A stretch of 64,000 nt of DNA from Pleomorphomonas sp. PLEO (GCF_041320595.1 NZ_CP166625.1:1189501-1253500); one strand, 5' to 3'. Shown: positions 1 to 11,386, counted from the first letter of the stretch. Translations and numbers: made by a program. The notes: a model not told the origin generated them from the letters alone.

Positions 1-380
1 GCCGGATAGAGGATTTCCTCCACCGCCGGGCTCATGCGGTGGATTTCGTCGATGAACAGAACGTCGCGGTCCTCGAGATTGGTGAGGAGAGCGGCGAGAT
101 CGCCGGCCTTGGCGATGACCGGACCGGAGGTGGCGCGGAAGTTGACGCCGAGCTCACGGGAAACGATCTGGGCCAGCGTGGTTTTCCCCAGGCCCGGCGG
201 GCCGACGAACAGCACGTGATCGAGGGCTTCCTTGCGAGTCTTGGCGGCTTCGATGAACACCTGGAGATTAGCGCGGGCCGACGCTTGGCCGACGAATTCG
301 GAAAGCGCGCTCGGCCGGATCGACTGCTCGAAATCCTCGGCGCGTTTTTCGCCCGTGACGATCCGGCTCTCTTCGCTCAT
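1..380 (-). CDS. ruvB: Holliday junction DNA helicase RuvB, N-terminal part (runs off window)
   Basis: ATPase motor of the RuvABC branch-migration complex in the cytoplasm. The first 126 residues are visible: an N-terminal segment with the usual [12 protein letters not shown] stretch, Walker A GPPGLGKT and Walker B LFIDEIHR, all typical of RuvB AAA+ domains. The start codon is the ATG read from 380 downwards; the 3' end lies before the window. In many alphaproteobacteria ruvC-ruvA-ruvB are contiguous, but the 440 bp upstream of this start contain no recognizable ruvA, so ruvB appears to have its own promoter here. Identification is secure from the motifs. Confidence 0.95.
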   Translation of the reverse strand, partial: MSEESRIVTGEKRAEDFEQSIRPSALSEFVGQASARANLQVFIEAAKTRKEALDHVLFVGPPGLGKTTLAQIVSRELGVNFRATSGPVIAKAGDLAALLTNLEDRDVLFIDEIHRMSPAVEEILYP

Positions 381-820
381 GGTGATCCGATCGTCTCCGG
401 CGGTCTGGAGCTTTCAGGTGAAAGCCAGTTCACCAAAAAAAGCTCCATCTTCCTGCTTTGGCGCCCTTCCATACCGAAGCCGCGACAGGCTTTTTCTGGA
501 ATTGCTCTGGTGGCTCGGCTCCATGGTCGGGACCTGCCCGATGGAGGGCCCCACCGCGGGCGCCAGACCATCTAGCCGAATCGACCTGTTGTGCCGGTTG
601 TTCGCCTTTCGTTTTGCACGAAAGGGAGGCGATTGCCAAGCAGTCGGCGGGGCAGTGAGAAACTGCCGCAGCCGATCGTGGGCTATTGTGCTCGATTGTT
701 GGCCGTCAATGATCACAATTGCGTCACGCATCCGTGATCAGTTGGATTGACCTGAGCTGAGGTCTGGTTAATTCTCCTCTTGGGTTCGAGACGTTTCCAT
801 CCCTCCGCGACGAGGTGGTT
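381..820. other. Intergenic region between divergent ruvB and DUF2927 gene
   Basis: About 440 bp between two divergent genes. Short open frames exist on both strands, but none resembles RuvA or any family I recognize and none has a convincing ribosome binding site. It presumably carries the promoters of both neighbours. I see no clear terminator or operator. Confidence 0.5.
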
Positions 821-1561
821 ATGGCAGCTTTCAGGACAGTGTTCGGGCTTATGTTGCTCGTGACGGCGCTGGCGGTGGTTGGCAATTTTCTGGCCAATCC
901 AGCGCGAGCTGAAAGCATCGGCGGTTTTTCCGACGATGAGTTGATGGACGGCTTCCAGAAAACGGTGTTCGGTGTCGAATACGGCAGCGTGGCGGCGGGA
1001 AGCAGCGTCAAGAAATTCGAAAGTACCGTCCTCGTTCGCGTTATCAATCTCGCCGACAAGGATCGTCAGCGCCAGATCGCTGGTTTCGTCTCCCAGCTGC
1101 CGCGTCTCGTGCGGGGGCTCGACATTCGTATGGCGGGACCTGGTGACAATCCCAATTTCACCGTCTACGTGGTCGATCGCGCCGATTATACCGACACCGT
1201 GCGGACCGACGTGCTCGGTACGTCGCGCGGCGCGGCACCGGGTCAGTGTCTGGTGCGCGTTTACCCAGGGTCGCTTGGCATCGTTCGGTCCACCGCGGTG
1301 ATCGTTTCCGATGAGGGCGACAGCCTGTTCCGGCGCTGCATGGTCGAGGAGATCCTGCAAGGCCTCGGCCCGATGAATGACAACGCCGCGCTCTACGCCT
1401 CGGTATTCAACGATCGTTCGCGCCACGATAGCTTCATGCCCTTCGATCGGGCTGTGGTGTCAATGCTCTATGACCGGCGCATTCGCCCCGGCATGAGCCG
1501 TTCCGAGGTCGGCACGCTGTTGCCGAGGGTACTCGCCGACGTGCGGCGCTCCGTCCGCTAA
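821..1561 (+). CDS. Secreted DUF2927-family protein
   Basis: A 246-residue protein with an N-terminal signal peptide (hydrophobic FGLMLLVTALAVVG, cleavage near ANPARA) and a DUF2927 domain over most of the mature part. The C-terminal half has the family's conserved features: a Cys in the FRRCMVEEI stretch, QGLGPMNDN, and the LYDRRIRPGM motif near the end. Biochemical function is not established as far as I know. A GTG two codons upstream is possible, but GAGG at 812-815 is well placed for the ATG at 821. The gene stands alone, divergent from ruvB. Likely periplasmic or exported. Confidence 0.75.
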   Translation: MAAFRTVFGLMLLVTALAVVGNFLANPARAESIGGFSDDELMDGFQKTVFGVEYGSVAAGSSVKKFESTVLVRVINLADKDRQRQIAGFVSQLPRLVRGLDIRMAGPGDNPNFTVYVVDRADYTDTVRTDVLGTSRGAAPGQCLVRVYPGSLGIVRSTAVIVSDEGDSLFRRCMVEEILQGLGPMNDNAALYASVFNDRSRHDSFMPFDRAVVSMLYDRRIRPGMSRSEVGTLLPRVLADVRRSVR

Positions 1562-1830
1562 GAGCCCGACCCGAAACTCTACTGGGGTGGGCATCTAGCT
1601 TCGAGTTCTGCGCTTCCGGTGCTCACGAACAGGAAGTTCGCTCCGCTCCGGTTCTCGAACTCATCGCTATCTGCCTGACCCCAGCGAGTTTCGAGTCAGG
1701 CTCTAAGAGATTTGGCGATCAGATTGAATTCTTCTCTGATCGCCAAGTGCGACCCGTCCAGTTAAATCTCACTGGAGCGCCGGCCGATTTTGGGCCGGCT
1801 CAAACCGGAGCCCGGCGGATGCTCCACCTC
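1561..1830. repeat. Cluster of intergenic hairpins, including a long imperfect inverted repeat
   Basis: Directly after the DUF2927 stop codon an arm at 1561-1593 is nearly complementary to 1672-1704 (about 28 of 33 positions), enclosing a 78-nt loop that itself contains inverted segments. A second, perfect 12-bp stem follows (1712-1723 with 1735-1746, 11-nt loop), then a GCCGGCC/GGCCGGC stem near 1780-1800. No open frame of note lies in 1562-1929. Could be a palindromic intergenic element (REP/RIME-like), a strong terminator array, or a structured RNA. Confidence 0.6.
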
Positions 1831-1929
1831 TCACACACAACAGTGGGGCAGGCCTGCTGATAGGCTCTGCTGCAAGTTCTATGATCGAAGTGAAGTTCAC
1901 AGGCTCGCCGACGGATGGGCGGGTCTGTT

Positions 1930-2598
1930 TTACTGAATGTTGCGGTGGATGCGGCTCAGGAAATTGGCTTGCTCGCCAGCGGGCCGCTTCTCGATGACGG
2001 CTGTGATCTGGTCGCGCCGGTCTGGCGTTGCAATGTATATTTTGGCCAGATCCTCACGCCCGCGATTGCTGGCAGCCAGCGTTTCGATGTCGGCATCGGC
2101 GATGGCCTTGATCGCGGCAGGCGCGTCCGGAAGCAGGTTTATCAGCTGTATCCGGTCGCTGGCGAGGGCATACTGCCAGGGGCCGTAGGCTCGGCTGAGT
2201 TCGATGGCGCGCAAGGTGGTGTCGCGCTTATCGGCATCGGTGGCGGCGAACCTTGCCAGCGTCAGCCAAAGAATGCCGTTGCCCGGTGCCGCTTCCACCA
2301 GTGATTTCGCCCGCTCGTAGCAGGCTTGATTGAGGCGCGGGCGATCCTCAAAGGGGATCGGCTCGGCGGTCGGATCGAAGGCGAGCCGGCGGCAATCGAT
2401 GTCGTAAACGCTGAGGGCTCGCTTGCCGGAAAGGAAGGGTACGTCCGGGTTGGTCGCCACAGACTGCAACCGGTCGGCGGTGGTGCCGGTCGTGCTGAGG
2501 AAGGGCGCGGATTCCAGACTCATTCCGTAAAGGCCGAGACAAAGCAATCCGGCCGAGAACACACCAATGAAGGGCGCGGACAGCTTCAGTGACTGCAT
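1930..2598 (-). CDS. Membrane-anchored protein of unknown function with TPR-like C-terminal part
   Basis: A 222-residue protein. One hydrophobic segment near the N-terminus (residues about 8-27, FIGVFSAGLLCLGLYG) is an uncleaved anchor or signal peptide. The rest is probably periplasmic and alpha-helical, with helix pairs resembling TPR units (for example NGILWLTLARFAAT and YGPWQYALASDRIQL). I do not recognize a named family. The ATG at 2598 is preceded by GAGGAAG at a good distance, so I prefer it to an in-frame start 11 codons upstream. It is convergent with the DUF2927 gene across the hairpin cluster. Small membrane proteins of this type sometimes sit near polysaccharide genes, but nothing here shows that. 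Confidence 0.55.
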   Translation of the reverse strand: MQSLKLSAPFIGVFSAGLLCLGLYGMSLESAPFLSTTGTTADRLQSVATNPDVPFLSGKRALSVYDIDCRRLAFDPTAEPIPFEDRPRLNQACYERAKSLVEAAPGNGILWLTLARFAATDADKRDTTLRAIELSRAYGPWQYALASDRIQLINLLPDAPAAIKAIADADIETLAASNRGREDLAKIYIATPDRRDQITAVIEKRPAGEQANFLSRIHRNIQ

Positions 2599-2828
2599 CG
2601 ACAACTTCCTCAAAATCAGACGTCCATCCACACGAACAGCTTGTCGGACTAAGGCCCCGGCGCGGAACCAAAGGGATCGGCCGCCGTTTTCATTCTATCT
2701 ACCCCGGCCCGTCTTAACCGTCTCGGTAAAATTCAACGACCGCAGGAGAAATCGCTGGACGTTTGTAAGCGTAAACCGGATAAATACGTAAAGACAAGAA
2801 GTATTGCCGGCAGGCTTCCGAGGGTGCT

Positions 2829-3659
2829 GTGCAAAGCTGCTGCCTGCCTCAGTTTGGAGTCCCTTATTTGCTCACCGCTGTTCGATCGCTTTTCGGTATG
2901 GGAACAAAGTCTGAGCCGGTTCCACCCACGAACCGCCGCGAGCGCATCGAGATCGATCCGACAGAGGCAGTCGTCTATGCCATTGGCGACGTCCACGGTT
3001 GCCTCGCCGAGCTGAGAGCTGCCGAGCGGCGGATCATCGCCGATGCTCACGACCTGCCGGCCAAGCGCCGGATTATTCTTTGCCTCGGCGATCTCGTCGA
3101 CCGAGGTCCACAGTCGTCCGATGTGCTCGATCATCTGATCAGCGCGCCACCGTCCGGCTTCGAACGTCTGACGATCTGCGGCAATCATGACGCATCGTTC
3201 GTCGACTTCGTCGACGATCCTCACGCCAACATGGGATGGCTGGAATTCGGCGGCGAGCAGACGCTCGCATCCTACGGCATCGACATGACACGATTGGCCC
3301 GCCATCGTGGCGGCCTCAGCGGGGTCGGCGATATAGCACGCAGCACTGTTCCCGAGGCACATATCAGCTTTCTGAGAAGCCTGCCGGTGTCGGTGCTGTT
3401 TGGCGGTGTGTTGTTCGTCCATGCCGGCGTTCGTCCCGGCGTACCGCTTGAGCTGCAGGACGACAACGACTTCATGTGGATTCGCGAGCCCTTCGTCAGC
3501 CGCCCAAACGGGTTGGGCATCACGGTGGTGCATGGCCATACGCCGGCCAACGAACCGGTTTTCGCGCCGGGGCGCATCGGTATCGATACCGGCGCCTTCG
3601 CGACCGGCCGCCTTACCGTGTTGCGCGTTTTCGGCGATCGCGCGACCGTCATTACCTAA
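2829..3659 (+). CDS. Calcineurin-type metallophosphoesterase (serine/threonine phosphatase family)
   Basis: A cytoplasmic two-metal phosphoesterase of about 276 residues. The complete motif set is visible: GDVHG near residue 57, GDLVDRG, GNHD, then the C-terminal VHAG and GHTP with a final DTGA. This arrangement matches the bacterial PrpA/ApaH-like serine/threonine phosphatase branch; the substrate (phosphoprotein or dinucleoside polyphosphate) cannot be told from sequence. The GTG start at 2829 follows GAGGG closely and gives an N-terminus with an RSLFG stretch like rhizobial relatives; an ATG at 2898 is the alternative. It stands alone, with about 190 bp upstream for its promoter. Confidence 0.8.
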   Translation: MQSCCLPQFGVPYLLTAVRSLFGMGTKSEPVPPTNRRERIEIDPTEAVVYAIGDVHGCLAELRAAERRIIADAHDLPAKRRIILCLGDLVDRGPQSSDVLDHLISAPPSGFERLTICGNHDASFVDFVDDPHANMGWLEFGGEQTLASYGIDMTRLARHRGGLSGVGDIARSTVPEAHISFLRSLPVSVLFGGVLFVHAGVRPGVPLELQDDNDFMWIREPFVSRPNGLGITVVHGHTPANEPVFAPGRIGIDTGAFATGRLTVLRVFGDRATVIT

Positions 3660-3752
3660 GGTTTCCGAGGCGCGCGGTAAATCAGCCTTGCGACAAAATG
3701 CTGACGCCGGCCCCGCGAGGGACCGGCGTCTTTCGTTCTGCCAGGACTATTT

Positions 3753-5471
3753 TCAGCGCATCGCCAGCTGGCGCCGCGTGAAGTCGATGATCTCGGTCGG
3801 CGCCGCCACCGGTCCGGCGAAATGGGTCGATACCAGCGCGCCATAGGGTTGGGCGGAGAAGGTGGCGTTCACCACCTGGGCCGGCGCCTCGAACATCGTG
3901 GCGAGATGCAGTTGGTCGGGGTGGGTCAGCGTCCGGAAGTGACCCCAATAGACGGACTGACCGCCATCGAGAAGCATAGGCCCGTCCTCGGAGGCGACTT
4001 CGGGCAGCTCGACGTTGCCGAACATGTCGCTCTTGCCGCCGTCGATCACTGGCCGGGCAAGTTCAGCCACCGGTGCCGGCGACGCCGGCTTGCGAGGCGT
4101 GGGCGACAGGGATGCCATCTGTACCGGCTGACGTGCCGGAGCCGCCGCTGGTAGGGGCGATTCGGTGGCGGGCGGTGCAAAGGAAAGCGCGGTGGCGGCT
4201 TGCGGTGTCTGGTCCTGGGCCACCTCGGCCAGCGCAAGCTGGGCGGCGATGGCGTCGTCCTGGCGACTGGCGGCCACCGGCAGCGGCACCTCGACCGGCA
4301 CCGGCGGCTTCACCGGCGGCAGCATCATCGGCGTATCGGCCATGGCGACCTCAACCGAGTCGGCGGCGATCTCCGAAGGTTTGGCCTGTGGCAAGGGCAC
4401 GCTATCCATCGCCAACCGATCGGCACCGGTGAGCTGCGGTACGGCGCCGGGCTCGAGGTTGGCCGGCAGCGTCGCCTCGGCGAGGCTGGTCACCCGACGC
4501 TCGGGGGCGGCGGCGGGCGGCGGCGGCGTGAAAGCGGCGGTCAACACGGGCGCGGTGGGGGGCGCCGTCACGACTGCCGGAGGGGTTGCCTTGGGGACGA
4601 GGGGAGCCGGCTTCGCGGCGACGGCCGGTGCCTCGTCTTCCCCACTGGCCGAGCCGATCTCCTCGGCGTTGTCTTCCTCGTCGTTCGAAAACAGCATGGC
4701 CAGCAGGCCCTTGCCGGAGCTGCCGGAAGAAGACCCGGCCGAAGCCATGGCGATCGGAGCGGTGCCCTTGTCGCGTTGGAGCTCGGCGAGCGCCTGGCTG
4801 TAGCCGGGCAGAGGCTTGCCATCGGTTGGGATGTGGGCGGTCTTGCCGTCGGGGAACAGGCCGACGAGCTGCGTCCGGCTGAGGCGCGGCCAGGCGCGCA
4901 CCGAGCCGACGTCGATATGCACGAAGGGGCTGTTGGCCGACGGATACCAGCCGACGCCGCCGTTCTGCATCTGGACGGCGATCATGCGTAGCTTGTCGAC
5001 GGACACGTCGGGAATGTTCATGTCCATCGCCTTGCCGAGCGTGTGCTGGCTGTGCTTGGCGACGGCCGACGAACGGGACCGCAGCAAATTATTGGTGGCG
5101 AGCGACCGGTAGCCGCAGACAACCTGGAGCGGCTGGCGGGAACCGGACTTCTGATAGAGCTCCCATACCGTGTCGAACAGGCGCGGGTCCATCCGCGTCG
5201 CCTCGTTGCGTCGCCAGTCGCGCAGGAAGCGATTGAGCTCGGCAAGGGCGGAGGGAACGTAACGACCATCCTTCTTGAAGGTAATGGTCAGCCGCTCCTT
5301 GGTGTGCATGTTGTAGAGGTCGAGGGTGCGGTTATCGGCAGCTTTCGCCGCCGAGGCCAAAAGCGACAACGCCGCGACCGTGCCTACGAAGGTGCCCAGC
5401 GCCGCGTGACCGGCGGCGAGGGCGAAGCGGGAAGGGGTCACTGTCACGCCGAAAGCCTTGGCTGCTTTCAT
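3753..5471 (-). CDS. DUF882 / M15-type peptidoglycan hydrolase with long proline-alanine-rich C-terminus
   Basis: An exported protein of about 572 residues. A signal-type hydrophobic stretch (TFVGTVAALSLLASAAKA) is followed by a DUF882 domain of the YcbK/peptidase M15 superfamily: CGYRS, HSQHTLGKAMD and FVHIDVG supply the typical His-Asp-His zinc ligands. These proteins probably cleave peptide crosslinks in murein in the periplasm. The C-terminal 330 residues are low-complexity Pro/Ala-rich, with a short ordered end. The ATG at 5471 has AGGAAG upstream; the GTG at 5519 lacks a Shine-Dalgarno sequence. The downstream neighbour on the same strand is an L,D-transpeptidase, so this looks like an envelope-maintenance pair. 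Confidence 0.8.
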   Translation of the reverse strand: MKAAKAFGVTVTPSRFALAAGHAALGTFVGTVAALSLLASAAKAADNRTLDLYNMHTKERLTITFKKDGRYVPSALAELNRFLRDWRRNEATRMDPRLFDTVWELYQKSGSRQPLQVVCGYRSLATNNLLRSRSSAVAKHSQHTLGKAMDMNIPDVSVDKLRMIAVQMQNGGVGWYPSANSPFVHIDVGSVRAWPRLSRTQLVGLFPDGKTAHIPTDGKPLPGYSQALAELQRDKGTAPIAMASAGSSSGSSGKGLLAMLFSNDEEDNAEEIGSASGEDEAPAVAAKPAPLVPKATPPAVVTAPPTAPVLTAAFTPPPPAAAPERRVTSLAEATLPANLEPGAVPQLTGADRLAMDSVPLPQAKPSEIAADSVEVAMADTPMMLPPVKPPVPVEVPLPVAASRQDDAIAAQLALAEVAQDQTPQAATALSFAPPATESPLPAAAPARQPVQMASLSPTPRKPASPAPVAELARPVIDGGKSDMFGNVELPEVASEDGPMLLDGGQSVYWGHFRTLTHPDQLHLATMFEAPAQVVNATFSAQPYGALVSTHFAGPVAAPTEIIDFTRRQLAMR

Positions 5472-5777
5472 TGAAGCGATTCCACTTCCTGATGATGTGT
5501 TCGTTGTCCGGGTTTTCACGCGTCTCTGTCCGCTTGCTCTCGTCTCCAGCCAACTCTGATTATTGGCGGATAGAATTAAGCAACGGTTTACCGTAAGCCA
5601 ATGAAGGCCGGCTTAGGCTCCGATGGTGGAAACTTCCCCTGGATTTCACGGGGCGTACAATACCCGCCACCGGCCGAAAGGCCAAGTGGGTAGTTTATGG
5701 CATGGGATAAACGCCAAAATACCCGCTCCGCCAAAGGCGAAGCAGGTTCTCAGCCGGGAAAATCGTGCGTTTGCAGA

Positions 5778-7598
5778 TCAGACCTGCGACATGCCCAATG
5801 CCTTCTTGATGGCCTGGATGTGGCCATAGATATCGTCGCGGATCTGCAGCTTGCCGCCGTCGTCGACGAAAGCGGTGAAGTAGGCGAGATGCACTTTGAG
5901 GTGAGTGGCAATATCGACGCGCTTCTCATCGCCGCCGAACATCGCCTGAAGCTTGGGTACCGTCCACTGCGGGTCACCCTGCAGAACGGCGTCGGCGAAG
6001 GACATCGGATCGTCGACGCGCACGCAGCCATGACTGAAGGCGCGGACGTCCCGGTTGAACAGGCTCCGCAGCGGCGTATCGTGCAGGTAGACGGCGTGCT
6101 GGTTCGGGAACATGAACTTGATGTGGCCCAGCGCATTGGCCTCGCCCGGCACCTGGCGGATACCGACGGCCTTTACCGCGTTCTCGTCCCAGATGATGCG
6201 GGTCGGATCGATCAACTGGCCGTCCCAGGTGACCTCGTAGCCGTGGCGCGAGAAGTAGCCGGCCGGATCCGCCTTGATTTCCGGCAGCATCTCCTTGACC
6301 TTGATGGACTCGGGGACGTGCCAATAGGGGTTGACCACCAGATACTGCATTTCGCCGGAGAATATTGGCGTCTGGTTTGTCGACTTGCCAACCACGACCC
6401 GCGCTTCGTGCACCTTCTGCCCATGGCGGAAGACGCGCACCTTGAATTCGGGGATGTTGACCAAGACGTAGTCCTGGCTGAGATCGCGCGGCATCCAGCG
6501 CCACATTTCCATGTTGGCGATGATCTCGCCTTCGACGTCGCGATGGGCGCCGTTGAGGACGGAAACCGTTCGGCTGCCGACGACACCATCGGCGGAAAGG
6601 CCGTTTTCCTTCTGGAAGGCCTCGACGGCGGTAACCAGCGCTTCGTCATAGAGGGCAGGGTCGAGGCCGGCGTCGGGCAGGGCGAGGCCGAGCCGCTTGC
6701 GCAGCGTGGGAACGCCGTCATCGCTCATGCCGGGTTTCAGCGATTTCGTCAGGGCGACCGTTTCGGCGGGAGCCGTTCCGGCATTGCTGTTGGCAGCTCG
6801 TACCTCGGCCAGCATGGCCCTGAGGCGGCGGAAACCTTCGGTCGGCGGATTGAAACTATCCAGGGCGGCCGCGGCATCGCTGGCCCCTGAGACCTTTGCG
6901 AGCGCCCTGTCGGCCGAAATGCGCTCCGGCGTACGGGTGATGTCCTTGGAGATGGACAGGGGAGCAACGCGGCCGCCGGACGCCTGTTCGGCGAAGGTGG
7001 CCACGGCCATCGAAACGCGGAGATCGGCGTTGGCGAGCAGTTCCGTGGTGTCGGCGGTCAGGCCGGCCTCGGGCAGGGCATAGTCGATCGGGTTGAGACC
7101 GTCTTCGACGGCATCGGCGAGCCGGGCGATGACCGCCTTGGCCTTGGTCGAATAATGATCGCCTTCGACCCAAAGCGGCTGGTTGCCGCGGGCGGCATAG
7201 ACCTTGGCGACAGCGTCGGCCCGACGGCGCGCATCGCCGGTTGCCGAGGCGACGACCTTACCGATCTCGGCGACAATGGCCTGATCGGTCGGCATTCCTG
7301 GCAAAGTTGTCACCGCGACAGGTGTCGGTGCCGGATCGACGGTGGGCGCCACGACGGGCGCGGCGGTCTCGGTCGTCGGGGCGGCGGGCTCGGCCTTTGG
7401 CGCGACGACTTCGGCGGATGGCGTCGTGGTCGCAGTGGCAGGCGGCAGCGTTTTGGTTTCGACGGCTCCCGGCGTCGTGGTGTCGGTGGTTTTGGCTCCC
7501 AGCGGGTCGAAGCCGGACTCGGCGACGGCCGGCACGGCGGACAGGCCGAGGCCGATCACGGCGGTAGAAAGAAGAAGTCTGGACAGCGAGGAGATCAT
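5778..7598 (-). CDS. L,D-transpeptidase, YcbB/LdtD-like, with peptidoglycan-binding domain
   Basis: A periplasmic enzyme that forms 3-3 crosslinks in peptidoglycan. After a signal peptide (LLLSTAVIGLGLSAVPAVA) comes a Pro/Thr/Ala-rich linker, a YcbB-type N-terminal region, a putative peptidoglycan-binding domain, and a C-terminal YkuD catalytic domain with the Cys motif FSHGCVRVDDP. The 606-residue length fits the LdtD/YcbB branch. I start at 7598 because the signal peptide begins there; earlier in-frame starts add a non-signal Arg-rich leader, and no start has a strong Shine-Dalgarno. It lies between an orphan response regulator and the DUF882 hydrolase, all on the same strand but with gaps that suggest separate promoters. 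Confidence 0.88.
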   Translation of the reverse strand: MISSLSRLLLSTAVIGLGLSAVPAVAESGFDPLGAKTTDTTTPGAVETKTLPPATATTTPSAEVVAPKAEPAAPTTETAAPVVAPTVDPAPTPVAVTTLPGMPTDQAIVAEIGKVVASATGDARRRADAVAKVYAARGNQPLWVEGDHYSTKAKAVIARLADAVEDGLNPIDYALPEAGLTADTTELLANADLRVSMAVATFAEQASGGRVAPLSISKDITRTPERISADRALAKVSGASDAAAALDSFNPPTEGFRRLRAMLAEVRAANSNAGTAPAETVALTKSLKPGMSDDGVPTLRKRLGLALPDAGLDPALYDEALVTAVEAFQKENGLSADGVVGSRTVSVLNGAHRDVEGEIIANMEMWRWMPRDLSQDYVLVNIPEFKVRVFRHGQKVHEARVVVGKSTNQTPIFSGEMQYLVVNPYWHVPESIKVKEMLPEIKADPAGYFSRHGYEVTWDGQLIDPTRIIWDENAVKAVGIRQVPGEANALGHIKFMFPNQHAVYLHDTPLRSLFNRDVRAFSHGCVRVDDPMSFADAVLQGDPQWTVPKLQAMFGGDEKRVDIATHLKVHLAYFTAFVDDGGKLQIRDDIYGHIQAIKKALGMSQV

Positions 7599-7724
7599 AA
7601 CGTTCACCACGGCCATTTCTGCGGGCTTGAGCCTGACGGGAAATGTCATAAGGGTTTTGTTTGGCGCTTCGGCAGCGCGTCGACAAGGCCGACACACCGC
7701 CAAAGGTCGATTACGGGCTTCTTG

Positions 7725-9272
<1,548 letters not shown>

Positions 9273-9454
9273 GCGTTAGTCCGTCCTTCCGCGTCTGTGC
9301 CAATTCGGGGCACTGTGCCGACCGAAGGGTTAAGGGAAGGTTAGGGTACGGCCATCGATCACCCATTTTTCACCGACATTTCCGTTGATCGTCGGTGGCT
9401 GGAACACGTAGTCTTGCGCATGGCGCCTTGCGCCGAATTTGGAGTTGCAGTTCG

Positions 9455-11308
9455 ATGAGCCGTTTCCGTCTGCCCCGTCCCGCTTTTCATCCCGCCGACG
9501 TCGGTGCCGTTGCCGAGGTGCTGCCGGAGTGGGATCTTTCGGCGCTGTATGCCTCGCCCGACGATCCGGCCATCGAAGGCGACATTCAGGCGGCGGGCGA
9601 CGCCGCCGCCGCTCTCGCCGGCCGGGCAAAGGGCCGGCTCGAAGCGCTTCTCAAGGCGCCGGACGGGGCTTCCGCCTTCGCCGCGCTGATCGCCGACTAT
9701 GAAAAGCTGCAGGATCTCCTGGGGCGGGTGATGTCTTATGCCGGCCTGCTCTATTCGGGCGACACCACCGATCCCCAGCGCATGAAGTTCTATGGCGACG
9801 TGCAGGAGAAGGTCACGGCCATCTCCTCGGGTCTTCTGTTCTTCGAGCTCGAAATCAACCGGATCGACGACGGCCTGATCGAGGCCGGCTTTGCCGAGCC
9901 GGCGCTTGCCCACTACAAGCCCTGGCTCACCGACATCCGTCTCGACAAGCCCTACCAGCTCGAGGATCGGGTGGAGGAGCTGTTCCACGAGAAGTCGATC
10001 ACCGCCTATTCGGCCTGGAACCGGCTGTTCGACGAGACCATCGCCGGCCTGCGCTTTCCTATCGATGGCGAGGAGCTAGCCATCGAGCCGACGCTGCATC
10101 TCCTGCAGGAAGTCGATCCGGCCAAGCGCAAGGCGGCAGCCGAGGCACTCGGCAAGGTTTTTGGCGACAACATCGGCATCTTCGCCCGCATCACCAACAC
10201 GCTGGCGAAAGACAAGGAAATCTCCGACCGTTGGCGCGGCTTCAAGGACATCGCCGACTCGCGCCATCTCGCCAACCGCGTCGAGCGCGAGGTGGTCGAC
10301 GCGCTGGTCGAGGCGGTGCGGGCGGCCTATCCTCGCCTCAGCCACCGCTACTACCAGCTCAAGGCGCGCTGGATGGGCAGCGAGACCATGCCCTACTGGG
10401 ATCGCAACGCACCATTGCCCGGCGCCGTCACCCGGCAGGTGCCGTGGGGCGAGGCCAAGGCGATGGTGCTCGACGCTTATGGCCGCTTCTCGCCGGAGAT
10501 GGCCAATATCGCCCGCCGCTTCTTCGACGAGCGCTGGATCGACGCGCCGGTGCGGCCGGGCAAGTCGCCCGGTGCCTTCGCTCATCCGACGGTGCCGTCG
10601 GCGCATCCTTACGTGCTGCTCAACTATCTCGGTCGCACGCGAGACGTGATGACGCTGGCCCACGAACTCGGCCACGGCGTGCACCAGGTGCTGGCCGGCC
10701 GGCAGGGCGCGCTGATGGCGCCGACGCCGCTGACGCTGGCGGAGACGGCCTCGGTGTTCGGCGAGATGCTGACCTTCCAGTCGCTGCTGCGCAACGCGGC
10801 GACGCTGGCCGAAAAGCGGACGCTCCTCGCTTCAAAGATCGAGGACATGCTCAACACCGTGGTGCGGCAGATCGCCTTCTATTCCTTCGAGCGCAAGGTG
10901 CATGCCGCCCGTCGCGAGGGCGAACTGACGGCCGACCGCATCAACGAGGCCTGGCTTTCCGTGCAGGGCGAGAGCCTTGGGCCGGCCATCACCTTCGGAT
11001 CGGGCTATGAGACCTTCTGGGCCTATATCCCGCACTTCATCCACTCTCCGTTCTACGTCTACGCCTATGCCTTCGGCGATTGCCTGGTGAACTCGCTCTA
11101 CGCCGTGTTCGAAACGGCCGAGACCGGCTTCCAGGACAAGTATTTTGCCATGCTGGAGGCCGGCGGCACCAAGCACCACAAGGAGCTGTTGGCGCCTTTC
11201 GGCCTCGATGCCAGCGATCCGGCCTTCTGGCAGATGGGCCTGTCGGTGATCGAGCGCATGATCGGCGAACTCGAAGTGCTCGACGCGGCCATCGCCAAGC
11301 AAGGGTGA
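9455..11308 (+). CDS. pepF: Oligoendopeptidase F, M3B family metallopeptidase
   Basis: A cytoplasmic zinc endopeptidase of 617 residues that degrades oligopeptides. The active site HELGH is at residues 403-407 in AHELGHGVHQVL, with the third ligand region further along, as in M3 peptidases. Length and the N-terminal helical region fit the alphaproteobacterial PepF branch. Of several in-frame starts I chose the ATG at 9455, preceded by GGAG ten bases upstream; earlier starts only add a leader without homology. It is divergent from the NtrC-like regulator and followed by a strong intrinsic terminator, so it is monocistronic. Confidence 0.92.
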   Translation: MSRFRLPRPAFHPADVGAVAEVLPEWDLSALYASPDDPAIEGDIQAAGDAAAALAGRAKGRLEALLKAPDGASAFAALIADYEKLQDLLGRVMSYAGLLYSGDTTDPQRMKFYGDVQEKVTAISSGLLFFELEINRIDDGLIEAGFAEPALAHYKPWLTDIRLDKPYQLEDRVEELFHEKSITAYSAWNRLFDETIAGLRFPIDGEELAIEPTLHLLQEVDPAKRKAAAEALGKVFGDNIGIFARITNTLAKDKEISDRWRGFKDIADSRHLANRVEREVVDALVEAVRAAYPRLSHRYYQLKARWMGSETMPYWDRNAPLPGAVTRQVPWGEAKAMVLDAYGRFSPEMANIARRFFDERWIDAPVRPGKSPGAFAHPTVPSAHPYVLLNYLGRTRDVMTLAHELGHGVHQVLAGRQGALMAPTPLTLAETASVFGEMLTFQSLLRNAATLAEKRTLLASKIEDMLNTVVRQIAFYSFERKVHAARREGELTADRINEAWLSVQGESLGPAITFGSGYETFWAYIPHFIHSPFYVYAYAFGDCLVNSLYAVFETAETGFQDKYFAMLEAGGTKHHKELLAPFGLDASDPAFWQMGLSVIERMIGELEVLDAAIAKQG

Positions 11309-11361
11309 TGGGTTCAGAGACCGTCGATCGTTGATAAGTATTTGCGCGCAAAGTCGAGACA

Positions 11362-11386
11362 CCCGCCGGTTCGCCGGCGGGTTTTT
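11362..11386 (+). terminator. Intrinsic terminator after pepF
   Basis: Perfect 8-bp GC stem, CCCGCCGG with CCGGCGGG, a TTCG tetraloop and a run of five T. It isolates pepF from the pnt operon. The remaining 220 bp to pntAA hold the presumed pnt promoter; nothing else is recognizable there. Confidence 0.9.

Noticed and set aside
381-820. Search for ruvA directly upstream of ruvB
   Set aside because: None of the minus-strand frames there contains the RuvA OB-fold or HhH motifs; the region is left as intergenic.
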